Positions 31,554 through 45,539 are shown, numbered from the stretch's first letter. The stretch: DNA of 64,000 nt from Adenanthera pavonina (GCA_026686845.1 JAIVEN010000002.1:29300001-29364000), one strand, 5' to 3'. Numbers and translations: made by a program. The notes: generated by a model from the letters alone, not told the origin.

Positions 31554-34136
31554 TGTAACAACCCTCAATATGTTATCCCGAACTTAGCATAAGACTAATG
31601 AGAAGTATGCCCTTAATTTTATGTAGCACCAGAGGAACAAGGACTGAAGAAAAGGCAAAGAAGAACAAATTAGAGAAAATAGGTCAGTAGTATCTCATAC
31701 TGTGGCATGGAACAGGGCTATCATGGTGAGAGAACAGAGGAAGTTCAAATGTTTTTGGACAATAGGGTCTCACGCTGCGGCGAGCTAATCGTTCGTTGCA
31801 GTGCAAGTCTCAGAAATTCTTCAAATTGAACGAGATTCAGACAAACGAAGGGAAAGAAATTGAGGAAAAACAAAGGGAACTCTGTTAGGGTAGCGAATTT
31901 CCAACCTTGGAAGGAAATTTTCGGACCCTATAAGCTTGATTCTCAGTTGGTATGTGGATCTACACCCTTCCTTTTCCTTTTTATGTTCAATTTCAGGATG
32001 GTTTTTATTAGTATGCATGAGGACTTAGGTTTGGTCAAATTGTACCAATTAAAATAGTTGTCAAGGGATCAATGAAGTGTTGTTTAGTATTACTAAGGCT
32101 TAGGTATGAGTTTAAGAGGGATTATGCATGATTTATGCTAAAACCTAGGGTGAATATGGTGAGGGTGTATGGAATCCAAGTTGTAAATAAATGTTTATGA
32201 GATGGATGGTTGTTTAGGGTTCATTAGTATGTGTTTATTGTATTAGAACCATGGGCAAAGCTTGAATAACTAAACTATGGATTTTTGGTTAAGTTATGCA
32301 TTATGTTAATTGAAGATATTATGATATAGTAGTGGTTGTTTAGTTGATCAAAGGAGTTCAATTCATTATTGGTAATCTGAAAGCTTATGGAAACCCCTGT
32401 GTTTAGTGTGTCAGCAATCGAGGTAACCGGGTGTATAATATGTGTGTGCATTTGTTGTTATACATATATGCATTCCCTTTTCATACCATGGTATTTTCAT
32501 GCATATGCTGTCTTTTCATATCATGATATGTGCACGACTAGTAAAGTTATGGTAAGCCCTCTTTTCTTGATGTTTATATATGATGGATGAGGTTATGACA
32601 TATATATGTATGTTTATATGCATCCTCACATGATAACATGTTGACACAATGATGATAGTGTATCAGAATAATGATTGCATATGACATTAGTATATTAGCA
32701 TAACATTTGACATCATCACCGTATTATGCATATTGGGAGACAGATGATTGGGTGATGATGATAAGAGATATGATGATAATACCACATGGTATACCGAACT
32801 ACTAGTGGCCAAGTGGTGAGGTTGATGATGATATATCCCTACTATTAAATCCTCTTCTATGGCTAGGAAAGCCAAGTGACAACGGATTTGGGGATGCACA
32901 TTCTCTAAATTACCACCAATTCGGGTGGTCCAAGAAAAGGAGAACCATGGTCCAATTATTAGTGTGGCATTTACCCTGGTCATACTAGTATGCAGTGAGC
33001 TTGGTGATGTCCCGGAATCAGTCTTTACCAATTGTTGGAAGGAAATCACCTATCGGGTATGTCATGCGATTGTACTAGCTCATGGTTCTAGCCATATATA
33101 AATTAGGAACATTCATAACATTGTATTACATAACATTGGATTACATGTTTTATATATTGATGTGATAGCTATTGGTTGTTTGTGTGTGATTCCTGGTTAC
33201 TGAAACTCTATCTCACACCCATTGTGTTTAACATTTTAGATGAAGACACTAGTACTAGTCCAGAGAAGACCAAGGAATCTTAGATCTCTCCATCTCTGGG
33301 AATATCAAGTGTAACTGGTAGTTTTACCATTCAATTTATGTAATGAATTGTGCCAAGTAGTGTTGTATGCCTGTCTTGCATGTTTTGAGCTTTCCTAGGA
33401 GTGTTGCTTGTATGTTGATGATGATGATGATTAATGGTATGGTTATAGCTATATGTCTAGTTTGTGGTTTTATGATGTGGTTTGAGTGGGACCCTGGTAG
33501 GGGTCAATGTGTCTTAGTGCATGTGTGAATATATATGTTAAGCTTGGTTGGTCATGTTGTAAGCCCAATATGGTTCTTGAGTCTTGTTTGTGTGTTTTGG
33601 GGCATATAGCCCATTATGTGGAATTGAGGTTCAAAACTTGGAGGAGTGGTTTCTTCAAGGTAGAACCTCCTTGGACAAGCTGGTTATGTCAGCTGTGACC
33701 TATAGAAATGATCCTTAGTTGTCAATTGGCCATTGGTGGCAATTGGAGTGCTTGAGTTGTAAGTTTTAGTCAAAAAATAGCCAAATCGGTATCGGGCATC
33801 CAAAATCTCTATACGGAGATGTATTGAGGTAAAATTGATGTATATAGTTAGATTGGGAGTCAAGTGACCTATAGGAGTTGGAATTAGGTCAATCGAAGAT
33901 TGAAGTATGAAGTTGTTTACGTCAAAAGTTCAGTCAGAAAAACTAGGAATATGTTGATATGGTATCAGCAAGTTGAACCGCGATGCCAAAAACTTGGCCA
34001 CAGCACCAACCTATTCTACCTCTCTAAGGCTGTGATGGTATTATATTTGGTCATGGCCCCAATACTATTTTGCCCATTTGGTTGGTTTTTGATGTTTTTA
34101 TATAATTTTTGGGGTTTGTTTTGATTGGGTGTTACA
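31554..34136 (+). mobile_element. 3' LTR of the plus-strand gypsy element
   Basis: 2,583 bp from TGTAACAACCCTCAAT to GGGTGTTACA. Shares the Tekay LTR blocks (GGAATCAGTCTTTACCAA, TAGTCCAGAGAAGAC, AGTCAATTGGCCA-type) with the others but is more diverged, matching the heavier decay of its pol. The next sequence is another LTR piece in reverse. Confidence 0.82.
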
Positions 34137-35556
34137 GATGTCATTATTTATAATCATCATGCTATCCAGCGTTTATGTTCAATTCATTATCATTAACATG
34201 GCCATTATAATCATTGACATGTTCATATTAACACTATGTCTTTACACCTAACATTAGTGTGTATACAAAATACATTATAGGCTGAACTCTTCCTCACTTA
34301 CTTTGACACATACATACATATATATATATACACGCACATAGACATATATAACCAACCATTTCCATTTTCTTATCATAATTTCTGAAAAGATAAAGGATTT
34401 GAGAAAAATTATTAGCTGTGATATAAAAACACATATTGTGATATGAAAGGTTTAAGATTATTTTGACAAACAAAGTTACTCCCCGATTACCTCAGGTCAC
34501 CTGAATACATGCTCAAAACCACGGTAGGCCATAGGATCTCTACTACACACACAAGAATAAATATAATCCAAGTCAAATAGATAGCATTCAACACCAAACA
34601 AAGCCTAAATCATTAACACTCCAATGGAACCATTTGAGCTACTCAAGGCCACTTAGTGCCTACAAGACCAATTACCGACATACAACTTACTAGCCACTTA
34701 CCAATGAGTTTACCGCTTCTAAACAACTCCTTGAAGTATAAATACCTTAATAAAGCAAGCATAACCTTACATAATTAATCAAACACGCAAAGCAAGTAGG
34801 AACATAACCTCCAATAGAGCTCAAACCAATATCCTAAGCATAAACCCTACAAAACCAAAATATCAACCACATACCAACTCATCAATATACTAAAATCAAC
34901 TCCCAAAACTAACCATAAGTCCATACAACTCAGACATATCAAAGATTCTCAAGATTATAGGCTAGGGTTTAAAGAAACAACAACATGAACACCCAAAATC
35001 CATAACCCAAAGCTCAGAGATGCCAAACAATGCTTCATTGAAGTATTTAAACACAATTTAATCAATGAAAACTCATCCAAATCAGATTCCAACTTACAGC
35101 CACAAAAATTAACTTCAAAGTTTGGAGAAAGAGAAGAGGGAGATGAGAAAATGACTATACCTTGTTGGTTCAAGCTTCCCAAGGCACCAAAAACTCATTC
35201 TCCACCTCTGAAAAATAAACCCTAGCAGAGCTCTCCTCAAAACCCTCGAACTCCCTCTATTTCAGCGAATTGATTCTCATCTAATATATCCAGATTTTAT
35301 GACTAATGTCGCGGAGAGCTTACCCGTGCCACAGCACTGGTAGATTCTGATCTAGAATTGCTCCAACCCAATTTGACTCTCGCACCATTACCTCCAACTT
35401 CGCGGTGGCGTGAGGTTCTTCTGCTCCCTTTTCTCCTCTTGATTTGTTTCTTGCATGTTTTCTCTGATCCTAACCCCTTCCAATTTGGTATAAACCTAAG
35501 TATACTCTTTTATGACTGATACACATATCCGAAAGAATTAAATTGGGGTTGTTATA
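34137..35556 (-). mobile_element. 5' part of a reverse-oriented Tekay-type LTR
   Basis: On the minus strand starts at 35556 as TATAACAACCCCAATT (TGTAAC start with one change) and contains the CACCGCGAAG/GGTTCAAGC-type and TGATTACCTC-like blocks seen in the other LTRs. It stops at 34137 against the neighbouring LTR terminus, so its 3' part is missing. Confidence 0.65.
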
Positions 35557-38237
35557 GAAAGGAAAATCACTGAAAAGTTCTCAACTCAATAATTAAAATT
35601 TAAATACAAAGAAGTAGTGAAACTCTTATTCATAGAGTTCAAATCTTAGTCCTACTAGAGTTCTAAGATAAGATAATTATTTTTCAAATTATCTTAAATC
35701 TAAGTAAAAGATCAATCATAATTTAAATAACTAAGTCCAAGAAATAAATAAAAGATAAAATTCAAATCCTAATAAATTCAAAATAAACTAAATTAAATCT
35801 AAATATCCTAATAAGATAATAAAATAACTTTATTTAAAATTCTAATGATAAAGATAAATAACCAAATTATCTAGAATTATTTATTCTCTATTAGCTAGCC
35901 CTTTGGAACCATGGACCATGCTTGTCAATTGCAAATGCATAGTCTTCACTTGCAAATACACTAGTTTTACTTGCAAATACACCAATATCACATATTATTG
36001 AACAAGTCATTATTTGGAAATTAAAACCAACACATTTGTACAAACATAGACACACAAAAATTATCCATTCCAAATATCCTAGAGTTAACAGTATGTTCAA
36101 TTAAGTAACATGCACTGTTTGCTAGAAGCAACATAAAGTATACTAAATGTTAGTCTCATGGCCTTTGTCACCTTAGAATTTTCTTTATAACTTCAGTACA
36201 GATCTTATTTCTAGGAAGGTTGATAAGCCACCATACAATGTCCTTCCTAAGTTCCATCATGCGACTCTACACAAACAACCATTCAAAATGATCATTGCCA
36301 CCTCTTTAGTCAATCATGGTCTTCACTCATTGTATGGCCTACCAAACATTTCTTCCTTCAGCTTCTTGAACAAGTTGTTTTCCTTTCCTTTTCTCCATAG
36401 CTTCCACCTGTATAATTATCCCTCAACTAAACATAAATCAAATTCCCTCTATGGGACTAATTGTCCATTCAAACAATAGAATGTGCATTGGATCAATTGA
36501 AAATCATTTATATATACTTGTAAGTACACCATAATCAGTCAAACAAGCATGAGCCTCAATTGAAAATGAACATTTAGTTGGAAATGCCCTTCAAATCATC
36601 CAAAATTGATCCACAATCACATTTACTAACCTTGAGTGATGTTACAACTAATAAAAATGAACACGTATAAGATAAACTCCATCATTGTAGCAGTTGATTT
36701 GGATCAATCAAAAAACATTTTTACACAATTGTATATAAATGATTATCAGTTGCAAATATACTAGCATTCTTGCAAATATACAATAATCAATTGAAAATAC
36801 ACCAGTTTCAATTAGAAATTGAAAATCAATTCAATAATAAAATTTACTCATCCAATACTCATCTACTATCCCATGTACACATGCTAAATGAGGTCACAAT
36901 AAATAAAAAGTAAATTACACTAAGTGGCTAGAGTCACTCCATCATTTGCAAATACCCTAAAATCACTTGCAAATTTGTCAATATTTACAGCAAATACATA
37001 AGCAACTCTTTCATGTCCAAATTGATTACCATTTATTGCTATTCAAACTTACATCAACTCCACAACACTAGTCACCTAATCAAAATATCAATTTTTTCAT
37101 ATCTCTATAACTAATACTGTAGAAGAAGATGAGAGCTAGGGTGAGGAACTAACTTTCACTAGATGAAGAAGATGAAGCCTTGAGTCTACAATGGAAAGAG
37201 ACTAAGCAATAGAGAGAAAGAGAATGAGCTCAGCTAAAGGATTTCTGTGATTGAGAACCCAATGGAGAGAGCAAGAGTGGGTGAAGTAAAGGATGATTGA
37301 GAGCGTTTAGGTTTGCAATGGGGAGGATTTGTGCAATTGAGAACACAATCCAAAGCTCAGTGAGAGAGAAAGAGAGGGGGAAATTAAACGTAGTTTGATT
37401 GAGTAGAGTAAAGGGAGAGCACAAGGCTGTATTTTTGGAAATATTTATTTCCATGGTATTTAAATGGAATTTTCCCCTTTTAGAATATAAAGTCATTTTT
37501 ATTTGAATTCTAGAAATTTAAAACTTTATATATGTGAATGAAATGAAAATGTAAAATATAAATCTTGAAATATTTTTATTGATGATCTTAATTTGTTTTT
37601 AGAATTGAAGATATTTTGAGAGAAGTGTTAATACAATAAGTTAATACTCTTATAGAAGTTTTAAACTATAATTAAAAATTAGTTTCTTTTCAAAATGCAT
37701 GCATATTGTTTATAGAATATTATTGACAATAATTGTAATGGTTGCTATTGTTGAAATAAGTTTTTTAAGATTAAAATGAATTAAACTCCATATAAGAAAC
37801 TATGTTACAAAATAAATTGCATAGATTAAATATTATTTATTGAGATTGAAATGTTAGTATTGCATAATTATAAAACTTACACAAGTGATTTAACATTTCA
37901 AAAAGCTAGAAGAATGCTATAAGAATAATGAGTTACATTTTGCTAGGCACAAACTCAAAAGTTGTTTCTCATTCAATGGTGAGCTGATGAAGATATAGGA
38001 AAACAACTTCCTTATTACTACCTATAGCCTATATATAGGTATTAATAAAGTGAAACAAAATGACTACCCTGCGAACCTAAAGCCCCAAAATTTCTGAAGA
38101 TGACCATACCTATTATAGGAAGTCTATCTACTAATAATACTGAGTTGATGCAAATAATCCTTTTTTTTCATATATTTATTTCTGACCTGCACATTTATTA
38201 CATATCACTCTTAGTTTCTCCTTTTGTTTCTCGTACA
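35557..38237. other. AT-rich stretch with no recognised gene
   Basis: No coding region can be supported; the longest frames (69-88 codons) look random. Between about 35925 and 37000 a degenerate motif TTGCAAATACAC recurs at least eight times with irregular spacing, some as TTGAAAATACACC. 37130-37400 is purine-rich (GAGAGAGAAAGAGAGGGG). Not assigned to any element. Confidence 0.5.
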
Positions 38238-38277
38238 ACCCTTTATCTCCAAGTATGACCCTTTATCTCCAAGTATG
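38238..38277. repeat. 20-bp tandem duplication
   Basis: ACCCTTTATCTCCAAGTATG occurs twice head to tail immediately before the La-motif pseudogene fragment. Confidence 0.9.
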
Positions 38278-38510
38278 GTGTGCCTCAGAGACCATTACCG
38301 GCCACCAGAAGATCCTGAGTTGTACCCCAAGATTGTGAAGCGAAAATTAATGGCAATAAAAAAACTTGAGGCTGGGAGTAATAAAAAGGAATAAAATTTG
38401 GATATATGAACAGCTTGAGGAGGTGGGACGTGATTTGTAAATGAAGAACTATATATGAACATATGATATGATCTCGAACCATTATGAGCCCTAAAGCCAT
38501 AGAGGCCATT
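38278..38510 (-). pseudogene. La-motif gene fragment with a small internal inversion (copy 4)
   Basis: 38343-38510 matches the N-terminal coding part of copies 2 and 3 on the minus strand (PQVF, LPLIFA, then the MDVAHNG-side region CGAACCATTATGAGC). The first 65 bp (about 38280-38342) match the next coding segment (PQRPLP-EDPELYPKIVK) but on the plus strand. The La motif proper is missing. The frame is broken. Confidence 0.75.
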
Positions 38511-39492
38511 AGGTGGTTAAAGCAACCACACTAAAGGCTACAATTTATATATATATATATAATAAAGATATAAAAAATAATATAATAAAAAAAATATAAA
38601 AATATATGAGAAAAGAGAACTATTTTTATATATGACTTAATATATTTTTCTTTTTAAATGCAATGCAATAATTATATGTCTTGATTGATATTTTAATTTT
38701 ATTTCAATTAATAATTATTTTTTAACTAAACTCCTTTTATTTCAAAAATCTTTTTAATAATTTCATCATGTATCTCACTCAACTAGTTGTGACTAATATA
38801 AATGATTTTTTTATTCTTTCTATGAAATAAAAAAAACATTTGTATTAATCTTGTAGTATTTACACTTGTATTAATCTTAAAAGGTTCTAAAGTTTTAGTG
38901 AACATTCTGATAGTCATATTTAAGAATTAAATATGTTGAGAGAAATATGAACAGAAAAAAATTCATAAGGTATATAAAAATATTGATTTATTTCTAAAAG
39001 ATGATATAATAATTGATAAGATATAATACATCAGGCTTTTTTAATAATTTTGTCTTAGGCACTGAAATTTCTTGACACAATCCTGAGTATGATATCAAGA
39101 TAATCATAAAATAAATATATATATATATATATCAAGATAAAATCTAGATGAATCCAAACAATCATAACATAACTTATTTCACAAATATGGAGAGGATTCA
39201 AATTCGTAACAAACAAAAATCAAATATGATTGAAATCTAAAAGTAAATCAAACTAAGAATATGTATGATGTTCTTTTAAGTACAATTATATGAAAGTTAA
39301 GCACAACTATATGAAAGAAATGTTACAATATCAAGATGATCAACAAAATTGTTTTTATCGTCACACGATCCAAAAGGAAATCATCATCAACCTCCAGTAA
39401 CAAACAACTTCTGTTCCATTGTAACAATTTAACAGCAACGTCTCAAAGCCAATCAAGACTAATTAACAAGTCACCAACTACGATGCTCTTAA
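38511..39492. other. Flanking sequence, including the 3' flank of array unit 5
   Basis: 38511-39055 is AT-rich with nothing recognised. From about 39060 the sequence parallels the 3' flank of units 2 and 3 (ATATCAAGATAATC, TTGTTTTTATCGT, AAAAGGAAATC, AGACTAATTAACAAG) and is continued at 44530 after the LTR insertion. Confidence 0.5.
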
Positions 39493-42400
39493 TGTGACAA
39501 CCCTCATTACATTGTCCCTAACTTAATCTCTAGCCAACCAAGTGTATTTAGCGTTGTGTGCAACACCAAAAGGGCCAAGATGGAGAAAAGCACAAACTGG
39601 AGATAGAGGAGCACAACACCCCTGCGAGCTTATTGGTGCCATAGTGAGCCTGAAAAATTATGTTTAAATCATAATCATTTCGGATGACGACAGAGAAAGG
39701 GAGAATTGAGGGAGCAATGAAGAAACTCTACTAGGGCTTCGAATTTTTGGCCTTGGCAAGTGATTTCTGACCCCTTGTGTAATATCCTAAAATTTTACTA
39801 GATACTAAGTAATGAAAGAGGAAGTAATTGATTATAATATAAAATGTACAAGAAATTCATGAAAATAGACAAACACCTTTTTGCGTGAAAAATGGCAAAG
39901 AGAAGATTTTTCTCGGTTGGATAGAAAAATAAGAAAATATATTTTTGCCCCTAAAAAATTATAAAAATGACATCCATGTCCCAAAATTATTAAATATTAC
40001 ATGAGGAAGAAAAAGAAAATCCCTTGAGAAAAATTACACCTAATAACTTGAAAGTTTTAAAAATTATAATTTAACCCTAGGCCAAGAGTAATATTGTGAA
40101 TATGCAAAATTACTGTCAAAACAAAGCACTCAACGAGAAAAGTCCAATGGTATATAGCATGAAAGGTTAATGTTTAAGAATAAGAAAATAATTAGTACCG
40201 AGTGTCCAAAAGTAACAGTAAACCGATAAAGTAAATTATGGGCCCTACTGATAATTAAAAGATAACCTGGACGAGATATGGGTCATACATAGATACCAAT
40301 TGGGACAGGATAATTAAGAAAATATAAAAATAAAATTGGAATAGTCTTATAGCCCAAACATGCTAAATTACTGTAAAAAGCGATTTTATCAGTACGATTA
40401 AAAATTACCCAATTCAAAATATATCTAGACCAAGAAAAATTGAGCAGACTGGACACTCAAAGAGCTCTCATTGGGCATGACAAATGGGCAGATTGAGTTT
40501 TTAGTAAAACTTCCTTAAAAAGTAGTTGATTTTTGGCCAAAAAGTAACTTTAGTTGGTTAAGTAATTAACTATGATTAAGCTAAGTGATTAAGCCACCTA
40601 ATTAAACCTTTAATCACCGTCTTTCCTTTGCACTTTCACGAGAGAACCAATAGCAAAAATAGAAGAGAAAAAAATGCAAGAAAGAGGAGAGAAAAGAAAG
40701 AAGGAGAAGAGAAAGCTTAAGGCAAGATTGGAAAGTTAAGTTGATAAGTTTGTCTTCTAACATTCTAAGCTTGCTATCTATGGTCTTTGAAGCATGGTTC
40801 ATGGAGTATAATTTCTTCTCCATCCTCTTAGGGTTTTAACCAAATTAGGATTAAGCAATGAAATGAGTTTACAAACCATGAAACCTAGGGAAAATGATAG
40901 AATACTCATCTAAAACTTGAATATGGAAGTAGTTTATTGTATAATGAAGCATAGCCATTTTCTTTCATTTTCTCTCAATTTTAGCCAGAAAGGGTTATTC
41001 CTAGAATTATAATTTCAATTTTTTTACCTCAAAAATGGATTCCTTGGGTCCAAATTAGTCAAGTACAAGTGTCAAACCCAAGAAAAACTCAAAGGAGAGC
41101 TAAGTGAAAAAGTTAGGGTTTAGTGAGTAATGTATTGTGTAATCCTGAAATTAGTGGCTAAATTGATTAAATGATGATATGTCTAGGTTCAAGGAAGTGT
41201 TGGAAGGCCCAAGAAGTAGAGTACCAAGTGTGGGAACCATTGGAACACATAAAGGTAGATAATTCTCTTTACTAACATCACATTGTCATTATTGATTCTT
41301 TGATATTTGACACTATGGAATATGTTTGTAATGTTAATTTGTGATATTTCTATGATGTTGGCTGAATTGTATGAGGGTTTTTGAGCCTTGGGATGTCCAT
41401 TTTTCAAAACAAAACTCTGCTAAAATTTTTATAAAATTTATATGTCCAAATGTGCCTATGTGATGAATGAAAGTTTTTGTGATGTTTTTATGAAAAATGT
41501 GATGATATGATGGCATGTATGGGATTTATCTATTGAGATTATTTGAATGTTACACTCCCACATATTAACCATGATTAGGTAGCAACAATGGCAAGATCTC
41601 CAAGGAAGAGAAAGGAAAGGAGAAAGTAATTGGTCATTAATGTGCTGTTCATTGCAATGGCCATAAACATGGAACTTCTATGTAAATTTGTAACTGTGAT
41701 GTTAAATATGTTTCTCCAATTTTTTACATTCCTTTAAGTCCTAGCTAATGTATGGCATGATATGGAGATGAGATATGACCATGTGAAAATTTATAGCTTT
41801 TGTTTGGCAATGTATTATGGTACAAGTGGTCATTCAAACCTATACAGAGTTAACATGATACTATTTGGGGATTTTGATGTATAAAGTATGAATGTTATAT
41901 ATGTTTAAAAACTAAATAGAAATATCTTTCATATGGTCTAAAGAGCACTCCATTTGGATGAGTGTACGAATTATGGTGAATTTTCAAAAGTTAGCCCAAA
42001 AAACTAGATTTACAGAAAATTACCATATAAACAGTAAAATTTCACAAAATTTACTATACTAATTGGCCAAGTAGTTGCTCTGATTGATATTTTTCACATG
42101 TTTATAATGTTGCAATATAATCATAGAGACTTGAATCACTTTCATATGATTTTTATTGAATTAATTATGATTTTCTGAAGTTCACCAAAAAAGAAAAAAA
42201 AATGTGATTAAATGAATAGTAACATGAAAATTGATAAAATTTATTATAATATTTCTATTGTGATTCAAGCTTCCAATTAAGTATATTTGGTCTCTAATGA
42301 GGTCTAATACATGGGAAACGGTCCTAGATAGAGGTGTTACACCTTGGAGCTTTCTAAATTGTTGGTAAGTGATCTCTACTCCTCTCTCTCCATTTTCTTC

Positions 42401-44524
42401 GATTTTGAGTTAAGTTTTTGGATATATATATATATATATATAGTTGGGTTTACAATTTTAGCTGAAATCTACCAATTAAAATTTATGAAATGGGGATAAT
42501 AAGGTGTGATTTGGTAGTTGTGACACTTGGGTATAGTTTTAAAAGGAGTATACATGATTTGAGCTTAACTCTAAGATGAAATTTTTAAAGGTTGTATGGA
42601 ATCCGAGGTGTGTGTGGTTGATTAGAGTTTAGATGGTCTTTAGGAGCCCAATGGTGTATGGAAATGGTGTTGAAACCTTGGGTTAGGCCAAAATGGTTTA
42701 ATTGTGGAATTTGGATAATTATATTATATGTTAATTGAGGATTTTATGGTATTGTAAAGGTATTTGGTTGACTGGAGAAGTACGAGCTGTGTTGGATAAC
42801 TCAAGAGGCTTGTATTATGTGATTATATGTTGATATATATATATGCATGTTCCTTTTCATACCACAATATTGGTTGTGTATGTGTATAATTTTCTATATA
42901 TTGTGGTATACAAATGGCTAGTTGAGATAGGATGTTTGTATATGACATGTATGATGTTGTGGCATTCCCATACCATTACATGCTAGCATGTCCATATGAT
43001 GATTGTGATGATATATATGTATGTATATGTGTTTCAAGGTATGTTGGCATGACATTGGAATCATCACCATATGATTGCATAGTGAGAGATTGATATTGAG
43101 GTGATGATGATGATATAATATGTGATAAGGATATAGTACAGATCCCTGTCACTAAATCATCTCCTATAGCTAAGAGAGCCAGATGACAGTGGATTGGGGA
43201 TACACCTTCCCTAAATCACCACCAATTAATGGTGGTCCAAGGGAATGAGAGCCATAGTCCAAGCTCTAGTGTAACCTTTGGTCGGGTGGCATTAGGATAA
43301 GGTGAGCTTGGTGATGTCCCTGAATCAGCCTTCACCGACTATTAGAAGGAAATCATCTATTGATATGTCTTGTGATAACAACAACTCGTGGTTCTAGCCG
43401 TGTATGAGGGAGAACATGCATACCATTCATTAGTATTTCATTGCACCATGTGCATGATTGTATGGATCAATATATATATTATGTGTGGCTGTTCCCAATT
43501 ATTAAGACTTTGTCTCACACTCCCCTTTCCCATGAACTAATCTTTCAGGTGAAAGTTCTAGCACTAGTCCGAAGAAGAGGAGAGAAGTGTAGCCACTCCA
43601 ATGTTAGGAATAATAAGTCACTGTAGTGTATACGCGCATGGTCTATGTAGGTTGTGCTAAGTAGGATAGTGTGATTATATTTGACATGGGAATTTGGATG
43701 ATTGCAATGATGATGGTTGCATAATGCGTATGTGATGATGAATGATATGGAATGCTACTGAGCATGATGAGTTTATGTGATATACTATGATACATGTAAC
43801 GGTTCAGAGTGATGTTGTGACGGAATGGTAGTGTATGGGAACCCAAAGGTGGATTTGTGTCTTGTTGGTGTGTTTTAGAGCATGTAGCCTATTATGTCAA
43901 TTTAGGGTTCAGCGGGGCCAAATCTCAGAGGAGTGGTTCCTTTGGAGTAAAACATCTTTAGACAAATTGGTTAAGTCATTTGGGACCTATGTGAATGGTC
44001 CCGAATGGTCAAATTGCCTTTGGTGGCAAATAGAAGTTGTAAGTTATAAGTTTTGGTCAAAAAGTGGCTAAAACTGTGTCAGGTGTCCAAAATCTCCAAA
44101 TGGAGATGGATTAAGGTGAAATTGGTGTCCAAGAATAGATTAGGACAAGATTGACTTGCAGGAGTTAGAATCAGATCAATCGGAGGTCGGAGCATAAAGT
44201 TATGTGCATTGGAAATTCGTCCCAAAACTTTGAAATTTGATGGTATACAACATTTAGGGTGCGCCATGGCGCCAGGACAAGGCCGCGGTGCCAAACCCTC
44301 TGTTTCACCAATGCTAAAACCTGAGAGCACTGGCACTGCGGCCGTACTATACTGGTTGCGGCCCTGCACTCTGTTCCAGCTGTTTTGGTGTTCTCGATGT
44401 GTCTTGTGGTGTTTTCCGTTACTTTATTGATTTGGGAAGTAAAATTGAGGTGTTTTGGGCTATGTTTAATTAGTTTTTGAAATATTTAGTCAACTAAGAA
44501 GGTGTATTAGAGTAAGGTGTTACA
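39493..44524 (+). mobile_element. Tekay-type solo LTR, split by a nested LTR
   Basis: Starts TGTGACAACCCTCATT and ends GTAAGGTGTTACA, with an exact 5-bp target duplication CTTAA at 39488-39492 and 44525-44529. Without the nested insert at 39778-42341 and its duplication the LTR is about 2.46 kb, the usual size. There is no internal region, so this is a solo LTR. It lies in the 3' flank of La-motif array unit 5. Confidence 0.9.
39778..42341 (+). mobile_element. Nested solo LTR, second LTR family
   Basis: 2,564 bp, TGTAATATCC to GAGGTGTTACA, with the exact duplication CCTTG at 39773-39777 and 42342-42346. Same family as 55811-58336 and the minus-strand copy from 61399. No internal region or ORF, so the superfamily is unknown. 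Confidence 0.9.
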
Positions 44525-44529
44525 CTTAA

Positions 44530-45539
44530 TATTCCTTCATGAACTGAATTTATTTAACCTCAAAAAATAAGCCAAAAGATTGCTAAATATTAGAGTATAT
44601 ATACGAGGGAATGATCCATAACAAGGTGGTGTATGAATATAAAGAACAAATGGATGAGCAACATCCGTAGAACACTTATGACGAAGAATAGATATGAAAT
44701 GAAGAGAAAGAATGTGTGCCAAGTTGGAATTGTCAAGAACTACAACTACGTATGCTAACTATCCCTTTAAATAGAAGGTGATGAGATAATATTTTTTAAA
44801 GATTTTGGATTAATTAAAATTTGATGTATATCTTATCAAATTATTTTATTAATTTTTGTTTAAGATAAAATTTTATACATAAAATAATCACAAATTATAT
44901 TTAGTTCTTTATTATTTTAAGTCATTATGTATTTTTTAATGAATTTTTTATGTTGAAGATTGAATGATAATGTGATATAGATAATTATTATTTGAAATCT
45001 GATTAAATTGTTTATCTCTTAATTACATGTGGATTCAATTCTGTCCTTCACAATTTATTTTAGAATTCACTTTCATTTTTTAAATTTATTTTATTCTGGT
45101 TTAATTCCGTAACTTTTAAAAAAATCGAAGCATTTCATTTCTTAAACACACCATGAAAATAAAATGCAAATTCTTTAATGACTTAGTTATAGTAAACTTT
45201 TTGTTAAATGATTTGGTAGTGTTAGGAAGAAAGAAAATTTTGAGTGGTTTTTCTAATTTTTTTTTTGTCAACATGGTTTTTCTAATTTAAAAGACGAGAT
45301 TTTATCAAAATAAAATTAAGGGATAATGGTGAAACATAAGGTAGAATAAAGAGGGACCATCTTAGAACAAAAGAAAGTTAAGCGATAAACATAAAATTTA
45401 AGGGATAAAATTAGAAGAAAAAAATTTAGCAACAAAAAAGAAACTTAAAATTAAGAGAATTTAGAGTGGTTTTTCTAATTTAAAAGGCAAGATTTTAACC
45501 AAAAAAATTAATTAAGATATGAAGGTGAAATATAAGTTC
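44530..45539 (-). pseudogene. La-motif gene remnant, La motif deleted (copy 5)
   Basis: The 3' flank (TTCATGAACTGAATTTATTTAACC) jumps at about 44597 directly to the N-terminal coding end (GAGGGAATGATCCATAA, GGATGAGCAACATCC), so the La motif and most of the coding part are deleted. Upstream of the old start the promoter region is kept: TATA-like CTATTTAAAG at 44764-44773 and the AATTAAAATTTGATGTATATC flank up to the CACTA insertion. Not a functional gene. Confidence 0.75.

Noticed and set aside
37230..37496. 88-codon minus-strand ORF
   Set aside because: No recognisable domain or homologue in the window; the region is purine-rich and the length is not unusual by chance.
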